A DNA stretch of 64,000 bases from Nocardioides nitrophenolicus. GTDB taxonomy: Bacteria; Actinomycetota; Actinomycetes; Propionibacteriales; Nocardioidaceae. Shown here one piece after another: positions 1 to 9,585 of the stretch (position 1 is its first letter; each line of letters starts with the position of its first letter). Location of the stretch: contig NZ_JAFBBY010000001.1 of the NCBI RefSeq assembly GCF_016907515.1, positions 1,736,001 to 1,800,000 of the forward strand, read 5' to 3'. The translations under genes were made by a program, and so were the position numbers. Under the pieces are notes generated by a model. It saw only the letters and a list, made by a program, of their open reading frames with translations. It did no database searches and was not told the DNA's origin.

Positions 1-27
1 CATTCCACCAGATCGCCCCACACGTCA

Positions 28-79
28 CACTTGACGGGCGTTTCTTGCGCTTGTCCTGCGTTGCAACGCCCGACAAGTG
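28..79. terminator. Imperfect hairpin downstream of clpB
   Basis: Arms at 28-42 and 65-79 are complementary at 14 of 15 positions around a 22-base loop. It lies just past the end of clpB, which is read from the minus strand, so it may work as a terminator. There is no long T run. It abuts the palindrome at 77-112. Confidence 0.45.
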
Positions 80-112
80 CAGGAATCGCCGGTCGACCGG
101 CGATTCCTGCAC
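77..112. repeat. Perfect 36-bp palindrome at the clpB 3' end
   Basis: The half-site GTGCAGGAATCGCCGGTC is followed at once by its exact reverse complement, centred on GTCGAC. It ends 9 bp beyond the clpB stop codon. A likely role is a transcription-end structure or a dispersed palindromic repeat. Other copies cannot be tested here. Confidence 0.6.
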
Positions 113-121
113 CCGCTCACC

Positions 122-2713
122 TCACCCCGCCAGCACCAACCCGTCCTCCCCCCGGTCGACCGTGACCGACCCACCGTCGGCGACCTCGCCGCCGATCAGC
201 ATCCGGGCGAGCGGGTCGCCGATGGCGGTCTGGATCAGCCGCCGCAGCGGCCGGGCGCCGTACGCCGGGTCGTAGCCGGTCTCGGCCAGCCAGGCCCGCG
301 CCTCGGGCGTGACCGACAGCGAGATCCGGCGGGCGGCGAGCCGCGCCTCCAGGGAGCGGAGCAGCAGCTCCACGATCTGGGCCAGGTCCTCGCGGGAGAG
401 CGCGTCGAAGGTGACGATCTCGTCGAGCCGGTTGAGGAACTCGGGCTTGAAGGACGCCCGCACGACCCCCAGGACCGCCTCCCTCTGCACGTCCGGGGCC
501 ATGGTCGGGTCGACCAGGAACTGCGAGCCCAGGTTGGAGGTGAGGATCAGGATCGTGTTGCGGAAGTCGACCGTGCGCCCCTGCCCGTCGGTGAGCCGGC
601 CGTCGTCGAGCACCTGCAGCAGGATGTCGAAGACCTCGGGGTGCGCCTTCTCGACCTCGTCCAGCAGGACGACGGAGTACGGACGCCGGCGGACCGCCTC
701 GGTGAGCTGGCCGCCCTCGTCGTACCCGACGTAGCCCGGAGGGGCGCCGACGAGCCGCGCGACGGAGTGCTTCTCGGCGTACTCGCTCATGTCGATGCGC
801 ACGATCGCCCGGTCGTCGTCGAACAGGAAGTCGGCGAGCGACTTGGCGAGCTCGGTCTTGCCGACACCCGTGGGACCGAGGAACAGGAAGGAGCCGGTGG
901 GTCGGTTCGGGTCGGAGATCCCGGCCCGGGCCCGGCGTACGGCGTCGCTGACGGCTCGCACCGCGTCGGCCTGGCCGATCAGGCGGGCGCCGATGACCTG
1001 CTCCATGTCGAGCAGCTTGGCGGTCTCGCCCTGCAGCAGGCGTCCGGTGGGGATGCCGGTCCAGGCCTCGACCACTTCGGCGACCTGGGTGGCCCCGACC
1101 TCCTCGCCGACGAGCTTCTCGCCGGCCGGCTCGGCGTCCTCGGCCGCCTCGACGGCCTTGATCTGCTGCTCCAGCGCGGGGATCTGGCCGTAGAGGATGG
1201 CGCTCGCACCACCGAGGTCGCCCTCGCGCTGCAGCCGCTCGGCCTCGACGCGGAGCTGGTCGAGCTGACGGCGCAGCACGCCCTCGCCCTCGAGCTCGGC
1301 CTTCTCCCGCTCCCAGCGGGCCTCCAGCCCGCGCAGCTCCTCCTCCTTGTCGGCGAGGTCGCCCCGCAGTACGTCGAGCCGCTCGCGGGAGGCGTCGTCG
1401 GACTCCTTGGCGAGCGCGAACTCCTCCATCTTGAGCCGGTCGACCTGACGGCGCAGCTGGTCGATCTCCTCCGGGGAGGACTCGATCTCCATCCGCAGCC
1501 GGGACGCGGCCTCGTCGACGAGGTCGATCGCCTTGTCGGGGAGCTGTCGGCCGCTGATGTAGCGGTCGGACAGGGTCGCGGCGGCCACCAGCGCGGCGTC
1601 GGTGATCCGGACGCCGTGGTGGGCCTCGTACTTCTCCTGGATGCCGCGCAGGATCTGGATGGTGTCCTCGACCGAGGGCTCGCCGACGAAGACCTGCTGG
1701 AAGCGACGCTCCAGCGCGGGATCCTTCTCGATCGACTCGCGGTACTCGTCGAGCGTGGTCGCGCCGATCATGTGCAGCTCGCCCCGGGCCAGCATCGGCT
1801 TGAGCATGTTGCCGGCGTCCATCTGCGAGTCGCCGCCCGCGCCCGCGCCGACGACGGTGTGCAGCTCGTCGATGAAGGTGATGACCTGGCCCTCGGACTG
1901 CTTGATCTCGTCGAGCACGGCCTTGAGCCGCTCCTCGAACTCACCGCGGTACTTCGCGCCCGCGACCATGCCCATCAGGTCCAGGCTCAGCACGCGCTTG
2001 CCCTTCAGGGAGTCGGGGACGTCGCCGGCGACGACGCGCTGGGCGAGGCCCTCGACGACGGCGGTCTTGCCGACGCCGGGCTCGCCGATGAGCACCGGGT
2101 TGTTCTTCGTCCGACGCGAGAGCACCTGCACCACGCGCCGGATCTCCTGGTCGCGGCCGATGACCGGGTCCAGCTTGCCCTCCTCGGCGGCGGCGGTGAG
2201 GTCGACGGAGTACTTCTCGAGCGCCTCGTACGTCGCCTCGGCGTCCTGCGAGGTCACCCGCCGGTTGCCGCGCACGGCCGTGAGCGACTCACGCAGCGCG
2301 TCGCCGCTCAGCCCCGCGTCGACCAGGACCTGCTGGGCCGAGGACTCGACGGTGGCGAGCGCGATGAGCAGGTGCTCGGTCGCGACGTACTCGTCCTTCA
2401 TCGACCGCGCCAGGTCCAGCGCGGAGGCGAGGACCCGGGTCAGGGCCGCGGATCCGGCCGGCTGCTGGACGGTGGCGCCGCTGGCGCGCGGCAGCCCGTC
2501 GCGGGCCGCCGAGGCGGCGTGGACCAGGGCCGACACGTCGACCCCGGCCTTCGCGACGAGGTGCGCGGCGGTCCCCTCCTCCTGCAGCAGCAGGGCGACG
2601 AGCAGGTGGATCGGCTCGACGCTGGTGTTGCCCGCCGTGGTCGCGGCGAGCTGGGCAGCCTCGATCGCCTCGCGGCTGCGCGTGGTGAACTTGTCGGCCC
2701 CGAATTGGCTCAT
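122..2713 (-). CDS. clpB: ATP-dependent chaperone ClpB
   Basis: This is an 863-residue Hsp100 disaggregase of full family length. It works as a cytoplasmic hexamer with DnaK/DnaJ/GrpE to pull proteins out of aggregates. An N-terminal Clp repeat domain (about 1-145) precedes the first AAA+ module with Walker [12 protein letters not shown] charged coiled-coil middle domain (about 400-530) follows, then a second AAA+ module with [10 protein letters not shown] and a D2 C-terminal domain. The ATG is preceded by GGAGAC about 10 bases upstream. A HAIR operator over the promoter indicates HspR repression together with the dnaK operon at 14-18 kb. Confidence 0.97.
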   Translation of the reverse strand: MSQFGADKFTTRSREAIEAAQLAATTAGNTSVEPIHLLVALLLQEEGTAAHLVAKAGVDVSALVHAASAARDGLPRASGATVQQPAGSAALTRVLASALDLARSMKDEYVATEHLLIALATVESSAQQVLVDAGLSGDALRESLTAVRGNRRVTSQDAEATYEALEKYSVDLTAAAEEGKLDPVIGRDQEIRRVVQVLSRRTKNNPVLIGEPGVGKTAVVEGLAQRVVAGDVPDSLKGKRVLSLDLMGMVAGAKYRGEFEERLKAVLDEIKQSEGQVITFIDELHTVVGAGAGGDSQMDAGNMLKPMLARGELHMIGATTLDEYRESIEKDPALERRFQQVFVGEPSVEDTIQILRGIQEKYEAHHGVRITDAALVAAATLSDRYISGRQLPDKAIDLVDEAASRLRMEIESSPEEIDQLRRQVDRLKMEEFALAKESDDASRERLDVLRGDLADKEEELRGLEARWEREKAELEGEGVLRRQLDQLRVEAERLQREGDLGGASAILYGQIPALEQQIKAVEAAEDAEPAGEKLVGEEVGATQVAEVVEAWTGIPTGRLLQGETAKLLDMEQVIGARLIGQADAVRAVSDAVRRARAGISDPNRPTGSFLFLGPTGVGKTELAKSLADFLFDDDRAIVRIDMSEYAEKHSVARLVGAPPGYVGYDEGGQLTEAVRRRPYSVVLLDEVEKAHPEVFDILLQVLDDGRLTDGQGRTVDFRNTILILTSNLGSQFLVDPTMAPDVQREAVLGVVRASFKPEFLNRLDEIVTFDALSREDLAQIVELLLRSLEARLAARRISLSVTPEARAWLAETGYDPAYGARPLRRLIQTAIGDPLARMLIGGEVADGGSVTVDRGEDGLVLAG

Positions 2714-2748
2714 GTGCAGAGTGTCTCCTGTGTCGTCGGGATGATCGA

Positions 2749-2754
2749 GTTATA
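2749..2754 (-). promoter_or_regulatory. Putative clpB -10 box
   Basis: On the minus strand the sequence reads TATAAC, about 36 bases before the clpB ATG. The HAIR element begins about 17 bases further upstream, so it would cover the -35 position. That is a suitable place for repression. Confidence 0.45.
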
Positions 2755-2771
2755 CATCCAACGTCAGGAAA

Positions 2772-2792
2772 GTTGAGTGCATTCCACTCAAG
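2772..2792. promoter_or_regulatory. HAIR operator (HspR site) of clpB
   Basis: The inverted repeat TTGAGT-N7-ACTCAA (2773-2778 and 2786-2791) matches the actinobacterial HAIR consensus CTTGAGT-N7-ACTCAAG. It lies about 60-80 bp upstream of clpB. HspR, encoded at 14000-14431, is the expected ligand. Confidence 0.92.
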
Positions 2793-2847
2793 TCTAGGAT
2801 TCTCGTGACCTGTCGGGGGGGGCGGGCGCGACCTCGTGGGGCCGGCC

Positions 2848-2961
2848 GCTGTAACACGCAGTTCGCCGCTGTTGGCGACCTGGGACGTCGCTCGAAGGGG
2901 TCTGTCCGGGTCCGCAACAGACGACTCGGGTCGTGGAGAGCCGCGAACTACGTGTTACAGC
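2848..2961. repeat. Family A 114-bp inverted-repeat element (single copy)
   Basis: It is bounded by GCTGTAACACGCAGTTCGC and the near reverse complement of that sequence. Its core matches, in reverse orientation, the core of the three tandem copies at 44745-45110 (shared TGTTGCGGACCCG and CGAGCGACGTC blocks). It lies between divergent clpB and the regulator at 3241. It may be a MITE/REP-like repeat or a structured non-coding element. Confidence 0.8.
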
Positions 2962-3017
2962 CCCGCTCGACACCGACCACCGCAGGCACGCCACCACCGG
3001 CCCGACCGGCTGCGAGT

Positions 3018-3059
3018 ACGACGGACGACGGGACGACGGACGACGGACGACGGACGACG
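3018..3059. repeat. 7-bp tandem repeat (GGACGAC)n
   Basis: About five copies of GGACGAC, one with an extra G, lie in the long divergent spacer. Together with the HAIR site and the family A repeat it accounts for most recognisable structure between 2714 and 3240. The rest of the spacer shows no convincing gene. Confidence 0.7.
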
Positions 3060-3240
3060 TGGCGGTCGGCCCGGGCCTCCCCTGGTCCCCGAATCGAGGA
3101 CGCGACCCCACATCGCGCTGGCCGCAGGCCGACCGCGCCGGGAACAACGTGCCACGCACGGTGTCCTCGAAAGCGATTGTTTCGGCGCCGACACGTCGTG
3201 AAACGCAGCGCACGGCGGCCGTCGCGGGCACCATGTCGAG

Positions 3241-4737
3241 ATGGCTCGGCACACCGAAGAGATCGACGACCCGACCCCGCTCGCGGGTGCGCGGATCGAC
3301 GTCGCCGCGCGGATCGGGTGGCTGCTGCGGACCAGCCGGGTCTCGGCCGGCGTGCCGTTGCGCGAGTTCGCGGCCCGTAGCGGCGGCGGACTCTCGGCCG
3401 CGACCCTGTCCCGCGTCGAGACCACCGGCCGCCGCAGCGGGTCGGTGGTCGACGCGTACGAGCGGGCCCTCGGGCTGCCCCACGGCCACCTGCGCGCGCC
3501 GGTCGACGTGCTGTGCCGCACCTTCGCCTACGCCCCGGCCGACGCCGACCCGTACGTCCCGGACCCGAGCCTGACCGGGTTCACCGCGGCGGTCGACGCG
3601 GTCCAGTCACCCGACCCGAGCGCGCAGGACTGGCTGCGCTTCGCGGAGTACCACGTGCTCACGCCCTTCGGGATGCCGGCGCACACGATCCGCCCGCTCG
3701 TGGTCCGGCTGGCCGACGAGGTGGGCCGCGCCGCGGGGCTCGCCTACCAGCTGCGCTACGAGGCGCTCAGCAAGCTGCGCTGCAGTCCGTACGCCGACGT
3801 CGTCGGCGCCGCGATCCGGGACGCCGTCGAGCAGCCGGGCATGCAGCGCCCCGCCGACCTGCTCAGCGCGATCACCGAGCTGCCCACCACCGACCTGGTG
3901 GCGTGGTGCGGCGAGCTGCTGTCGCACGAGTCGTGGCACATCGCGCGCGCCGGATGCCTCGGCATCCAGAACATGCGCAGCGTCGGCGGTCTGCGCCGGG
4001 CGGACTGGCAGCCCCTGGTCCCGGTGTACGCCGCCGCGTGCGACGCCGCGGCCGGAGACCCGCTGCGGCAGCCGATCCTCAGCGCCACCCTCGCCGGCTG
4101 CCCGCCGGAGTTCCGCACGGCGGTGCGCGACCGGCTCACCGAGGAGCTGGTCGAGCCGCGGCGTGCGGCGGCCTGGACCCGGACCCGCCGCAACCACCAC
4201 TACACCTACGCCGCCGCGCTGGCCGCCGAGATCGCCGAGCGCACCGACGCCCAGGCCGGCGAGGCGATGCTGGCCCGGCTGCTGTTCGAGGTGCTCTACG
4301 ACTTCCGCGCCACCCACGTGACGACGTCGTCCTTCCTGCTGGTGGCCTCGCCGTTCGCCGACCACGTCCGCGAGCTCATCTGCCGCTCGGCGCTGGCCGG
4401 ACCCGACGAGATCACCCGACACGGCGCGGCGTTCGCGTTCGCCAACCTGATGATCCCCTTCGACACGGCCGACCCGGCGCCGTGGCTGGCGTCCGAGGAC
4501 CAGGTGCTGCGTGGCGCGGGCCTCAGCATCTGCGGGTTCGCCGGCGTACCGCTGGAGCGCGAGCTGCTCTGCACGCTGGTCCGGCGCGAGGACCAGGTCG
4601 GCTACGAGGCGATGTTCGCCGCCGGAATGTCCCAGCAGCCCGAGCTCGCGCAGCTGGCCGCCGACCGGACCCTGCCGGACGGCGTCCGCGCGGCCGCCGC
4701 GTGGTGGCGCACCGCGGGGGGCCGGATCATCCGCTGA
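3241..4737 (+). CDS. XRE-type helix-turn-helix protein with large C-terminal domain
   Basis: The protein has 498 residues. Residues about 20-80 look like a Cro/C1-type helix-turn-helix (IGWLLRTSRVSAGVPLREFA then LSAATLSRVET). The remaining roughly 400 residues are alpha-helical, rich in Ala, Leu and Arg, and may form HEAT-like repeats. I do not recognise a catalytic motif. This layout is seen in actinobacterial regulators of unknown ligand. It is transcribed away from clpB and converges on the DUF4393 gene with a gap of only 6 bp. The start is the ATG directly preceding the helix-turn-helix region. Confidence 0.8.
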   Translation: MARHTEEIDDPTPLAGARIDVAARIGWLLRTSRVSAGVPLREFAARSGGGLSAATLSRVETTGRRSGSVVDAYERALGLPHGHLRAPVDVLCRTFAYAPADADPYVPDPSLTGFTAAVDAVQSPDPSAQDWLRFAEYHVLTPFGMPAHTIRPLVVRLADEVGRAAGLAYQLRYEALSKLRCSPYADVVGAAIRDAVEQPGMQRPADLLSAITELPTTDLVAWCGELLSHESWHIARAGCLGIQNMRSVGGLRRADWQPLVPVYAAACDAAAGDPLRQPILSATLAGCPPEFRTAVRDRLTEELVEPRRAAAWTRTRRNHHYTYAAALAAEIAERTDAQAGEAMLARLLFEVLYDFRATHVTTSSFLLVASPFADHVRELICRSALAGPDEITRHGAAFAFANLMIPFDTADPAPWLASEDQVLRGAGLSICGFAGVPLERELLCTLVRREDQVGYEAMFAAGMSQQPELAQLAADRTLPDGVRAAAAWWRTAGGRIIR

Positions 4738-4743
4738 CGCGGG

Positions 4744-5661
4744 TCACTGCCCCTCGACCTCCGGCGGCGCCTCGTGTTCGGGCAGGTCCGCGCTCGACGC
4801 GGTCTGCTCGTCGACCAGCGCCAGCTTGCAGAACTCCTCGCCGAACGGCGTGAGGTGGATGCTGCGCCGCACGACCTTCGCGAACTTCACCGAGTGCAGG
4901 GCGGCCAGCACGTCGGGCTGCGCCTCGAGCACCTGGTACTCCAGGTGGTCGCGCACCGGCTCGCGGGAGAACCAGACCAGGCCGAGCCGGAACAGGTTGT
5001 TGAGGTACGACGGCACCTGCTCGAGGTAGCGCAGCCCGGCCCGCGGCCCGACCATGTTGAGACCGGGGGCGATCAGCTGACTGCTGACCATGCCGATCGG
5101 CCCACCCGTGCGCACGTCGACCGACGGCTGCGGCCCGTCGCGCAGCAGCATGACCAGGATCCGGGCCTCGTCGGGGGCGAGCTCGTCGAGGATCCGGTCG
5201 AACGCGGGGTGGCGGTCGTCGGTGCTCCACACGTCCCGCGAGCGCTCGAGCAGGTCCTTGCCGCGGTCCCGCAGCGACTGGGGCCGAGAGGCCACCACCT
5301 GGCCGTCGACCAGCGGACCGGGGAGCACCTCCCGCGGCCGCTCCGCGCCGCCGCCGAGAGACTCCCCCGCACGCAGCAGCGCGGTGGCGACGGGCACCCC
5401 GCCGGACACCTGCTTGGCGACCTCGCCGAGCGCGCCGACGTACGAGCCGACGTCGCGGATCAGCGACGCCGCCTCGTCGCGGCTGGTCACCGCGCGCCCG
5501 ACCCGCATCCAGTTGCGGGTGGTCGTGCGCAGTCCCCAGCCGGCGGTGTGCAGCGCGGCCGATCCGGCGACCCGGGCCAGCCCCGGCAGCGACTCCGCCA
5601 CCGCGGGCCCGGTCAGCGCGGGCAGCCGCGGCAGGCCGTCCTGGTCGAGGTCCTCAGTCAT
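4744..5661 (-). CDS. Abi-alpha family protein (DUF4393)
   Basis: The 305-residue protein has an N-terminal helical part (about 1-130) and a C-terminal DUF4393/Abi-alpha-like part (about 145-290). The latter includes LNNLFRLGLV and LTPFGEEFCKLAL, the usual family ending. Some family members are annotated as abortive infection proteins, but the biochemical role is unknown. It lies just upstream of a DUF445 gene on the same strand (25 bp gap), so they could be cotranscribed. No transmembrane segment is clear. The family call is from memory of conserved features. Confidence 0.7.
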   Translation of the reverse strand: MTEDLDQDGLPRLPALTGPAVAESLPGLARVAGSAALHTAGWGLRTTTRNWMRVGRAVTSRDEAASLIRDVGSYVGALGEVAKQVSGGVPVATALLRAGESLGGGAERPREVLPGPLVDGQVVASRPQSLRDRGKDLLERSRDVWSTDDRHPAFDRILDELAPDEARILVMLLRDGPQPSVDVRTGGPIGMVSSQLIAPGLNMVGPRAGLRYLEQVPSYLNNLFRLGLVWFSREPVRDHLEYQVLEAQPDVLAALHSVKFAKVVRRSIHLTPFGEEFCKLALVDEQTASSADLPEHEAPPEVEGQ

Positions 5662-5686
5662 CGCTGCCTTTCGGTGCTCGGGCGGA

Positions 5687-7027
5687 TCACGACGGCGGGA
5701 ATCCGGGGATCCAACCCCAATTGAAGATCCCGAGGTGGATGAACCCGCCGGCGGCTCCCATGATCGCGCCGTGGGCGTAGAGCATCCACTCGTCCTCCTT
5801 GATCGCCGAGCGCATCATCTCGACGAAGTCCTTGGGCGGCAGCTCCTTGGTACGCCGGGCGATGAGCACCCGGATCTTCTCGGACTGCTGGCGGCTGAAC
5901 TCCGCGTCGCGGAACGGGGTGATGGTGCGGCCGACCGCCTCCTGGGCGAAGGAGTCCTTGATGCTGTCGTAGCGGCGCCCGCCCATGGCGACGTTGACGG
6001 CGCCGCGCAGCGGGCCGGCGGCCTTGTCAATCGCCGGGCGCATGGCGGTGGCGATCATCTGGCGGGTGCGGTCACCGCGCGGGCCATCCATCAGGAAGTC
6101 GCCGATCCGCTCCAGGGTGATCACGTCGTCGGCGATGATCCGGGCGTAGACCTCGGCGCACTCGTCCTGGCGGCGCAGGAACAGGCCCTGCACCTTGATG
6201 CCGAGGATCCGCCTCTCCTCCGGCGGGTCGAAGATCAGCCACATGCCGAGCAGGTTGGTCACCCAGCCGACGACGATGCCGAGCAGCGGCAGCAGCCACC
6301 AGATGTGCCAGGTCTGGTCGATGATCGCCACCGGGACGCCGAGTAGGAACCCGAAGATGAAGCCGAACGCGACCATCAGGTTGAGCTCGCGCTGGCCGAC
6401 GTCCTTGAAGACCTTGACCACCAGCTCGGGGTTCTTCCGGAAGTGGTCGATGACCATGATCTTCGGGTCGAGCAGCTGGTTGATGTGGACGCCGATCTCG
6501 TCGGTGATGGTCTTGACGACGCCCGGCAGCTGGGCCTGGACCCGGTCGATGACCGCCTGGCGCACCGGGCGCGGGAGGTCGCGCCACAGCCGCGGGTGCT
6601 CGCGCATCATCACCTCGTCGACCAGGGCCGGCAGGTCGGGACGGAAGACGGCGACGATGTGCTCGGCGATCTGGTCGGGCTCGAGCTGGGCGTAGAACTC
6701 CGCGGGCGTGCCGAGCTTGGCGATCACCTTGTCGACGGCGATGCTGCCCATCTTGGCGGCGCGGGCCGGGACGATGCCCTGCCAGCCGAGGCCGCCCTCC
6801 ATCCAGCCGGGGACCTCCTGCAGCTTGCGCGGGAGTACGCCGGCCACCTCGCGCAGGCCGGGGATGCGCACGCCGTAGAAGTTGATCGGCTTGAACAGCA
6901 TCCACAGGCCCGACCAGTTGATCAGCCAGCCGATGATGCCCGTGAAGAACGGGATCGACACGAAGGCGAACCAGTCGACGTGGTCGGCCCAGTCCCTGAG
7001 CCCGTCCAGCACTGCGTCCACGCGCAC
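5687..7027 (-). CDS. DUF445 family membrane protein (copy 1)
   Basis: This 446-residue protein has an N-terminal hydrophobic segment (FAFVSIPFFTGIIGWLINW, about 20-38) and a second membrane region near residues 210-260 (LMVAFGFIFGFLLGVPVAI and LLPLLGIVVGWVTNLLGMW). The conserved block RKLQEVPGWMEGGLGWQGIVP is typical of DUF445/YheB-like proteins. Function is unknown; it is probably a cell-membrane protein. It is a close paralogue of the next gene at 7334-8620, to which it aligns along its whole length. The two copies are separated by a repeat array. Confidence 0.85.
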   Translation of the reverse strand: MRVDAVLDGLRDWADHVDWFAFVSIPFFTGIIGWLINWSGLWMLFKPINFYGVRIPGLREVAGVLPRKLQEVPGWMEGGLGWQGIVPARAAKMGSIAVDKVIAKLGTPAEFYAQLEPDQIAEHIVAVFRPDLPALVDEVMMREHPRLWRDLPRPVRQAVIDRVQAQLPGVVKTITDEIGVHINQLLDPKIMVIDHFRKNPELVVKVFKDVGQRELNLMVAFGFIFGFLLGVPVAIIDQTWHIWWLLPLLGIVVGWVTNLLGMWLIFDPPEERRILGIKVQGLFLRRQDECAEVYARIIADDVITLERIGDFLMDGPRGDRTRQMIATAMRPAIDKAAGPLRGAVNVAMGGRRYDSIKDSFAQEAVGRTITPFRDAEFSRQQSEKIRVLIARRTKELPPKDFVEMMRSAIKEDEWMLYAHGAIMGAAGGFIHLGIFNWGWIPGFPPS

Positions 7028-7138
7028 CTCTCGTCCTCGTCAGCCCGGCCCCCATGCCGACGGACCCGACGGGTGGAGGTTAACGCCTGTTGTGGTAACC
7101 GGCACAGGGATCTCAGGTCACGGTGTCGCAGGAACCCG

Positions 7139-7327
7139 TGACCCGGCAGAAAGTGGCTCCTCGATCTCGCCGACCCGGCAGAAGATGGCTCGCGATCGGC
7201 GTCGACCCGGCGCGACTTTCTGCCGGGTCGACGCCCACCCGGCGCGACTTTCTGCCGGGTCGACGCCCACCCGGCGCGACTTTCTGCCGGGTCGACGCCC
7301 ACCCGGCGCGACTTTCTGCCGGGTCGG
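7139..7327. repeat. Family B 32-bp-period array with opposed arms (array 1)
   Basis: The core ACCCGGCAGAA starts at 7141 and 7173, and ACCCGGC recurs at 7205, giving an exact 32-bp step. Four inverted copies (CGCGACTTTCTGCCGGGT) then start at 7211, 7243, 7275 and 7307, again 32 bp apart. The array fills most of the 306-bp spacer between the two DUF445 genes and ends 6 bp from the upstream gene's stop codon. The opposed arms could pair into a long stem. Confidence 0.9.
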
Positions 7328-7333
7328 CGTACC

Positions 7334-8620
7334 TCAGCCGCCGACGCCGAACAGCCACAGGTGCACCAAGCCGCCGGCGGCGCCCATGATCGCGCCGTGG
7401 GCGTAGAGCAGCCACTCGTCCTCCTTGATGGCCGCCCGCATCATCTCCACGAAGTCCCGCGGCGGCAGCGCCCGGCAGCGCTCGGCGACCAGCTCCCGGA
7501 TCCGGACCGACTGCCGGGCGCTGAAGTCGGCGTCGCGCAGCGGCACCAGGGTCCGGTCGGCGGCCTCCAGCGCCACCGACCGGCGGATCGCCTCCAGCCG
7601 ACGGGGTCCGATGGCGGCACGGACGGCGGGGACGAACGGACCGAGCGCCTGGTCGACGGCGGGATGCAGAGCGGTCACGATCACCTGCCGGGTGCGGTCG
7701 CCGGCGGGCCCGTCGAGCAGGTGCGCGCCGATCCGCTCCAGGGTGATCACGTCGGCGGCGATGTGGCGTGCGTAGACGTCGGCCGCCTCCCACTGCCGCC
7801 GGGCGAACAGGCCCTGCACCCGGAACGGGCCGACCCGGCGCGGCTCCGGTGGCTCGAAGATCAGCCACATGCCGAGCCGGTTGGTCACCCAGCCGACCCC
7901 GACGCCGAGCACCGGCAGCAGCCACCACTGGTGCAGTGCGTGGTCGGCGACGGCGACCGGGATGCCCAGCAGGAAGCCGAACACGAAGCCGAAGACCACC
8001 ATCATCCGCAGCTCCCGGGCGCCGAAGTCGCGGAAGATCCGGACCACGACCTCCGGGTGCCGCTCGAAGTGGTCGATCACCATCAGCTTGGGATCGAGCA
8101 GCTGGTCGATGTGCTCGCCGATCTCCGCGGTCACCCGGGTCGCGACCTGCGGCAGCTGGGCCTGCACCCGGTCCAGGACGCCCGTGCGGATGCCGCGCGG
8201 CAGGTTCGCCCACAGCTGCGGGTGCTCGCGCCACATGATCTCGTCGACGAGGAGCGGTACGCCGGGCCGGAACGCCTGCACGATGTGGTCGGCGATCGCG
8301 TCCGGGTCGAGCCGCTCGTAGAACTCGCGCGGCGTACCGATCCGGGAGATCGCCTTGTCGACGGCGATGCTCCCCATCTTCGCCGCCCGGGCCGGCACGA
8401 TGCCCTGCCACCCGAGGCGACCGCGCAGCACGCCCGGCACCTCCTGCACCCGGCGCGGCAGCGCCGGCGCGACCTGGGCCAGGCCGGGCAGCCGCACCCC
8501 GCGGAAGTGGACCGGTGAGAACAGCATCCACAGGCCCGACCAGTTGATCAGCCAGCCGATGACGCCCGTGAACAGGGGGATCGACCAGAAGCCGACGCCG
8601 CCGAGGTCGTCCGAGAACAT
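7334..8620 (-). CDS. DUF445 family membrane protein (copy 2)
   Basis: The protein has 428 residues and the same architecture as the gene at 5687-7027: N-terminal segment FWSIPLFTGVIGWLINW, the block QEVPGVLRGRLGWQGIVPARAAKMG, a central membrane region (FVFGFLLGIPVAVADH, VLGVGVGWVTNRLGMWLIF) and the C-terminal YAHGAIMGAAGG motif. A tandem duplication is the simplest explanation, with the family B array between the copies. The role is unknown. It is read from the minus strand and starts at the ATG preceding the first hydrophobic segment. Confidence 0.85.
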   Translation of the reverse strand: MFSDDLGGVGFWSIPLFTGVIGWLINWSGLWMLFSPVHFRGVRLPGLAQVAPALPRRVQEVPGVLRGRLGWQGIVPARAAKMGSIAVDKAISRIGTPREFYERLDPDAIADHIVQAFRPGVPLLVDEIMWREHPQLWANLPRGIRTGVLDRVQAQLPQVATRVTAEIGEHIDQLLDPKLMVIDHFERHPEVVVRIFRDFGARELRMMVVFGFVFGFLLGIPVAVADHALHQWWLLPVLGVGVGWVTNRLGMWLIFEPPEPRRVGPFRVQGLFARRQWEAADVYARHIAADVITLERIGAHLLDGPAGDRTRQVIVTALHPAVDQALGPFVPAVRAAIGPRRLEAIRRSVALEAADRTLVPLRDADFSARQSVRIRELVAERCRALPPRDFVEMMRAAIKEDEWLLYAHGAIMGAAGGLVHLWLFGVGG

Positions 8621-8758
8621 GGGTACCTGCCTTCACTCTCCCGGGCCGGCGTCCCATGTGCCGCCGAACCGGTCCTCTCTCCCGGGCCGGGACACTAGAC
8701 CACCGACCCCGGCCTTGGCGAGGGTTTCCGCGACATCGAGTCACGGACAGTGCCGGAC

Positions 8759-9391
8759 TCAGCCGTCGACGGGCACCAGCCGGGCCTGGTCGGGCAGGCC
8801 GCCGAGCTCGCCGAGCGGCTGCAGCCGGAACACGATCCGCGCCCGCACCTGGGCGGAGCGCACGAAGCCGAAGGTGCGCGAGTCGTCGGAGCCGCCCCAG
8901 TTGTCGCCGACGACCCAGTAGGAGCCCGCCGGCACCGTCACCCAGGCCGGTCCGCCGCCACCGGGCAGCGCGGTGCCGTCCTCGGCACAGCACGCCTGGA
9001 CCTTCGCGCCGACCCGGCCGGCCCAGGTCGGGTTGTCGACGGCGTACGTCGCGTCCTCGCCCGCCGGACGCAGCAGCACGACCGGCGGATCCTGGTCGGC
9101 GCGCACCTTGATCCGGTCGCCCGGGAGCCCGATCACCCGCTTCACGACAGGGATCTCGCGGTCCCCGAGCGTGCTCTCCACGATGTCGAACCGGTGGATC
9201 GTGCCCTTCCCGAACGGGTCGACGAGCAGCCGGTCGCCGGTCGACAGGGTCGGCTCCATGCTGCTCCCGGACACCTTCACGGAGAACGCGAGCGCCGCGA
9301 TCACGACCAGCATCACCGCGAAGAAGACGACCAGCGCGGTGAGTCCCAGGACGGTGCGCAGCCAGGGTCGCGAGTCGGCACGGTGGGTCAC
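8759..9391 (-). CDS. lepB: Signal peptidase I
   Basis: This 210-residue membrane protease removes signal peptides from Sec-exported proteins. One N-terminal transmembrane helix (about 12-35) precedes the catalytic serine motif SGSSMEPTL, the lysine motif VIKRVIGLPGD-like (VVKRVIGLPGD) and the family box GDNWGGSDDSR. I chose a GTG start that gives MTHRADSR before the helix; an upstream start would add about 34 residues of unlikely sequence. It is divergent from an operon of predicted secreted proteins, so its products may depend on this enzyme, although that link is only positional. Confidence 0.93.
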   Translation of the reverse strand: MTHRADSRPWLRTVLGLTALVVFFAVMLVVIAALAFSVKVSGSSMEPTLSTGDRLLVDPFGKGTIHRFDIVESTLGDREIPVVKRVIGLPGDRIKVRADQDPPVVLLRPAGEDATYAVDNPTWAGRVGAKVQACCAEDGTALPGGGGPAWVTVPAGSYWVVGDNWGGSDDSRTFGFVRSAQVRARIVFRLQPLGELGGLPDQARLVPVDG

Positions 9392-9484
9392 GGCGCGCAA
9401 CCGTACGTCATCTCGGAGCCGTCGGCACCGGACGAGACGATCTGAGCAGAAATCTGTTACTGGATGTCGCGCACACCCAGAGAT

Positions 9485-9495
9485 GTGTGTCACAC
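9485..9495. promoter_or_regulatory. Palindrome GTGTGTCACAC in lepB/DUF6230 divergent spacer
   Basis: This perfect 11-bp inverted repeat lies midway between lepB and the secreted-protein operon, about 90 bp before the TTG start. It could be a regulator site. The family of regulator is not identifiable from the sequence. Confidence 0.35.
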
Positions 9496-9585
9496 TCCGT
9501 CACGCTTGGCCTAGAGGCATGGGGATGCGGCCAGCGTTCCACCGCCGGTTCGGGAGGGATCGGCGGGCGCCTTTTGGAGGGAAAG

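Noticed and set aside
3016-3062. Coding potential of the GGACGAC tandem repeat
   Set aside because: All frames give low-complexity Asp/Arg/Gly repeats with no start signal.
7139-7327. CRISPR array interpretation of the 32-bp period
   Set aside because: The spacing regions are themselves repeated, the arms reverse orientation, and no cas gene is near.
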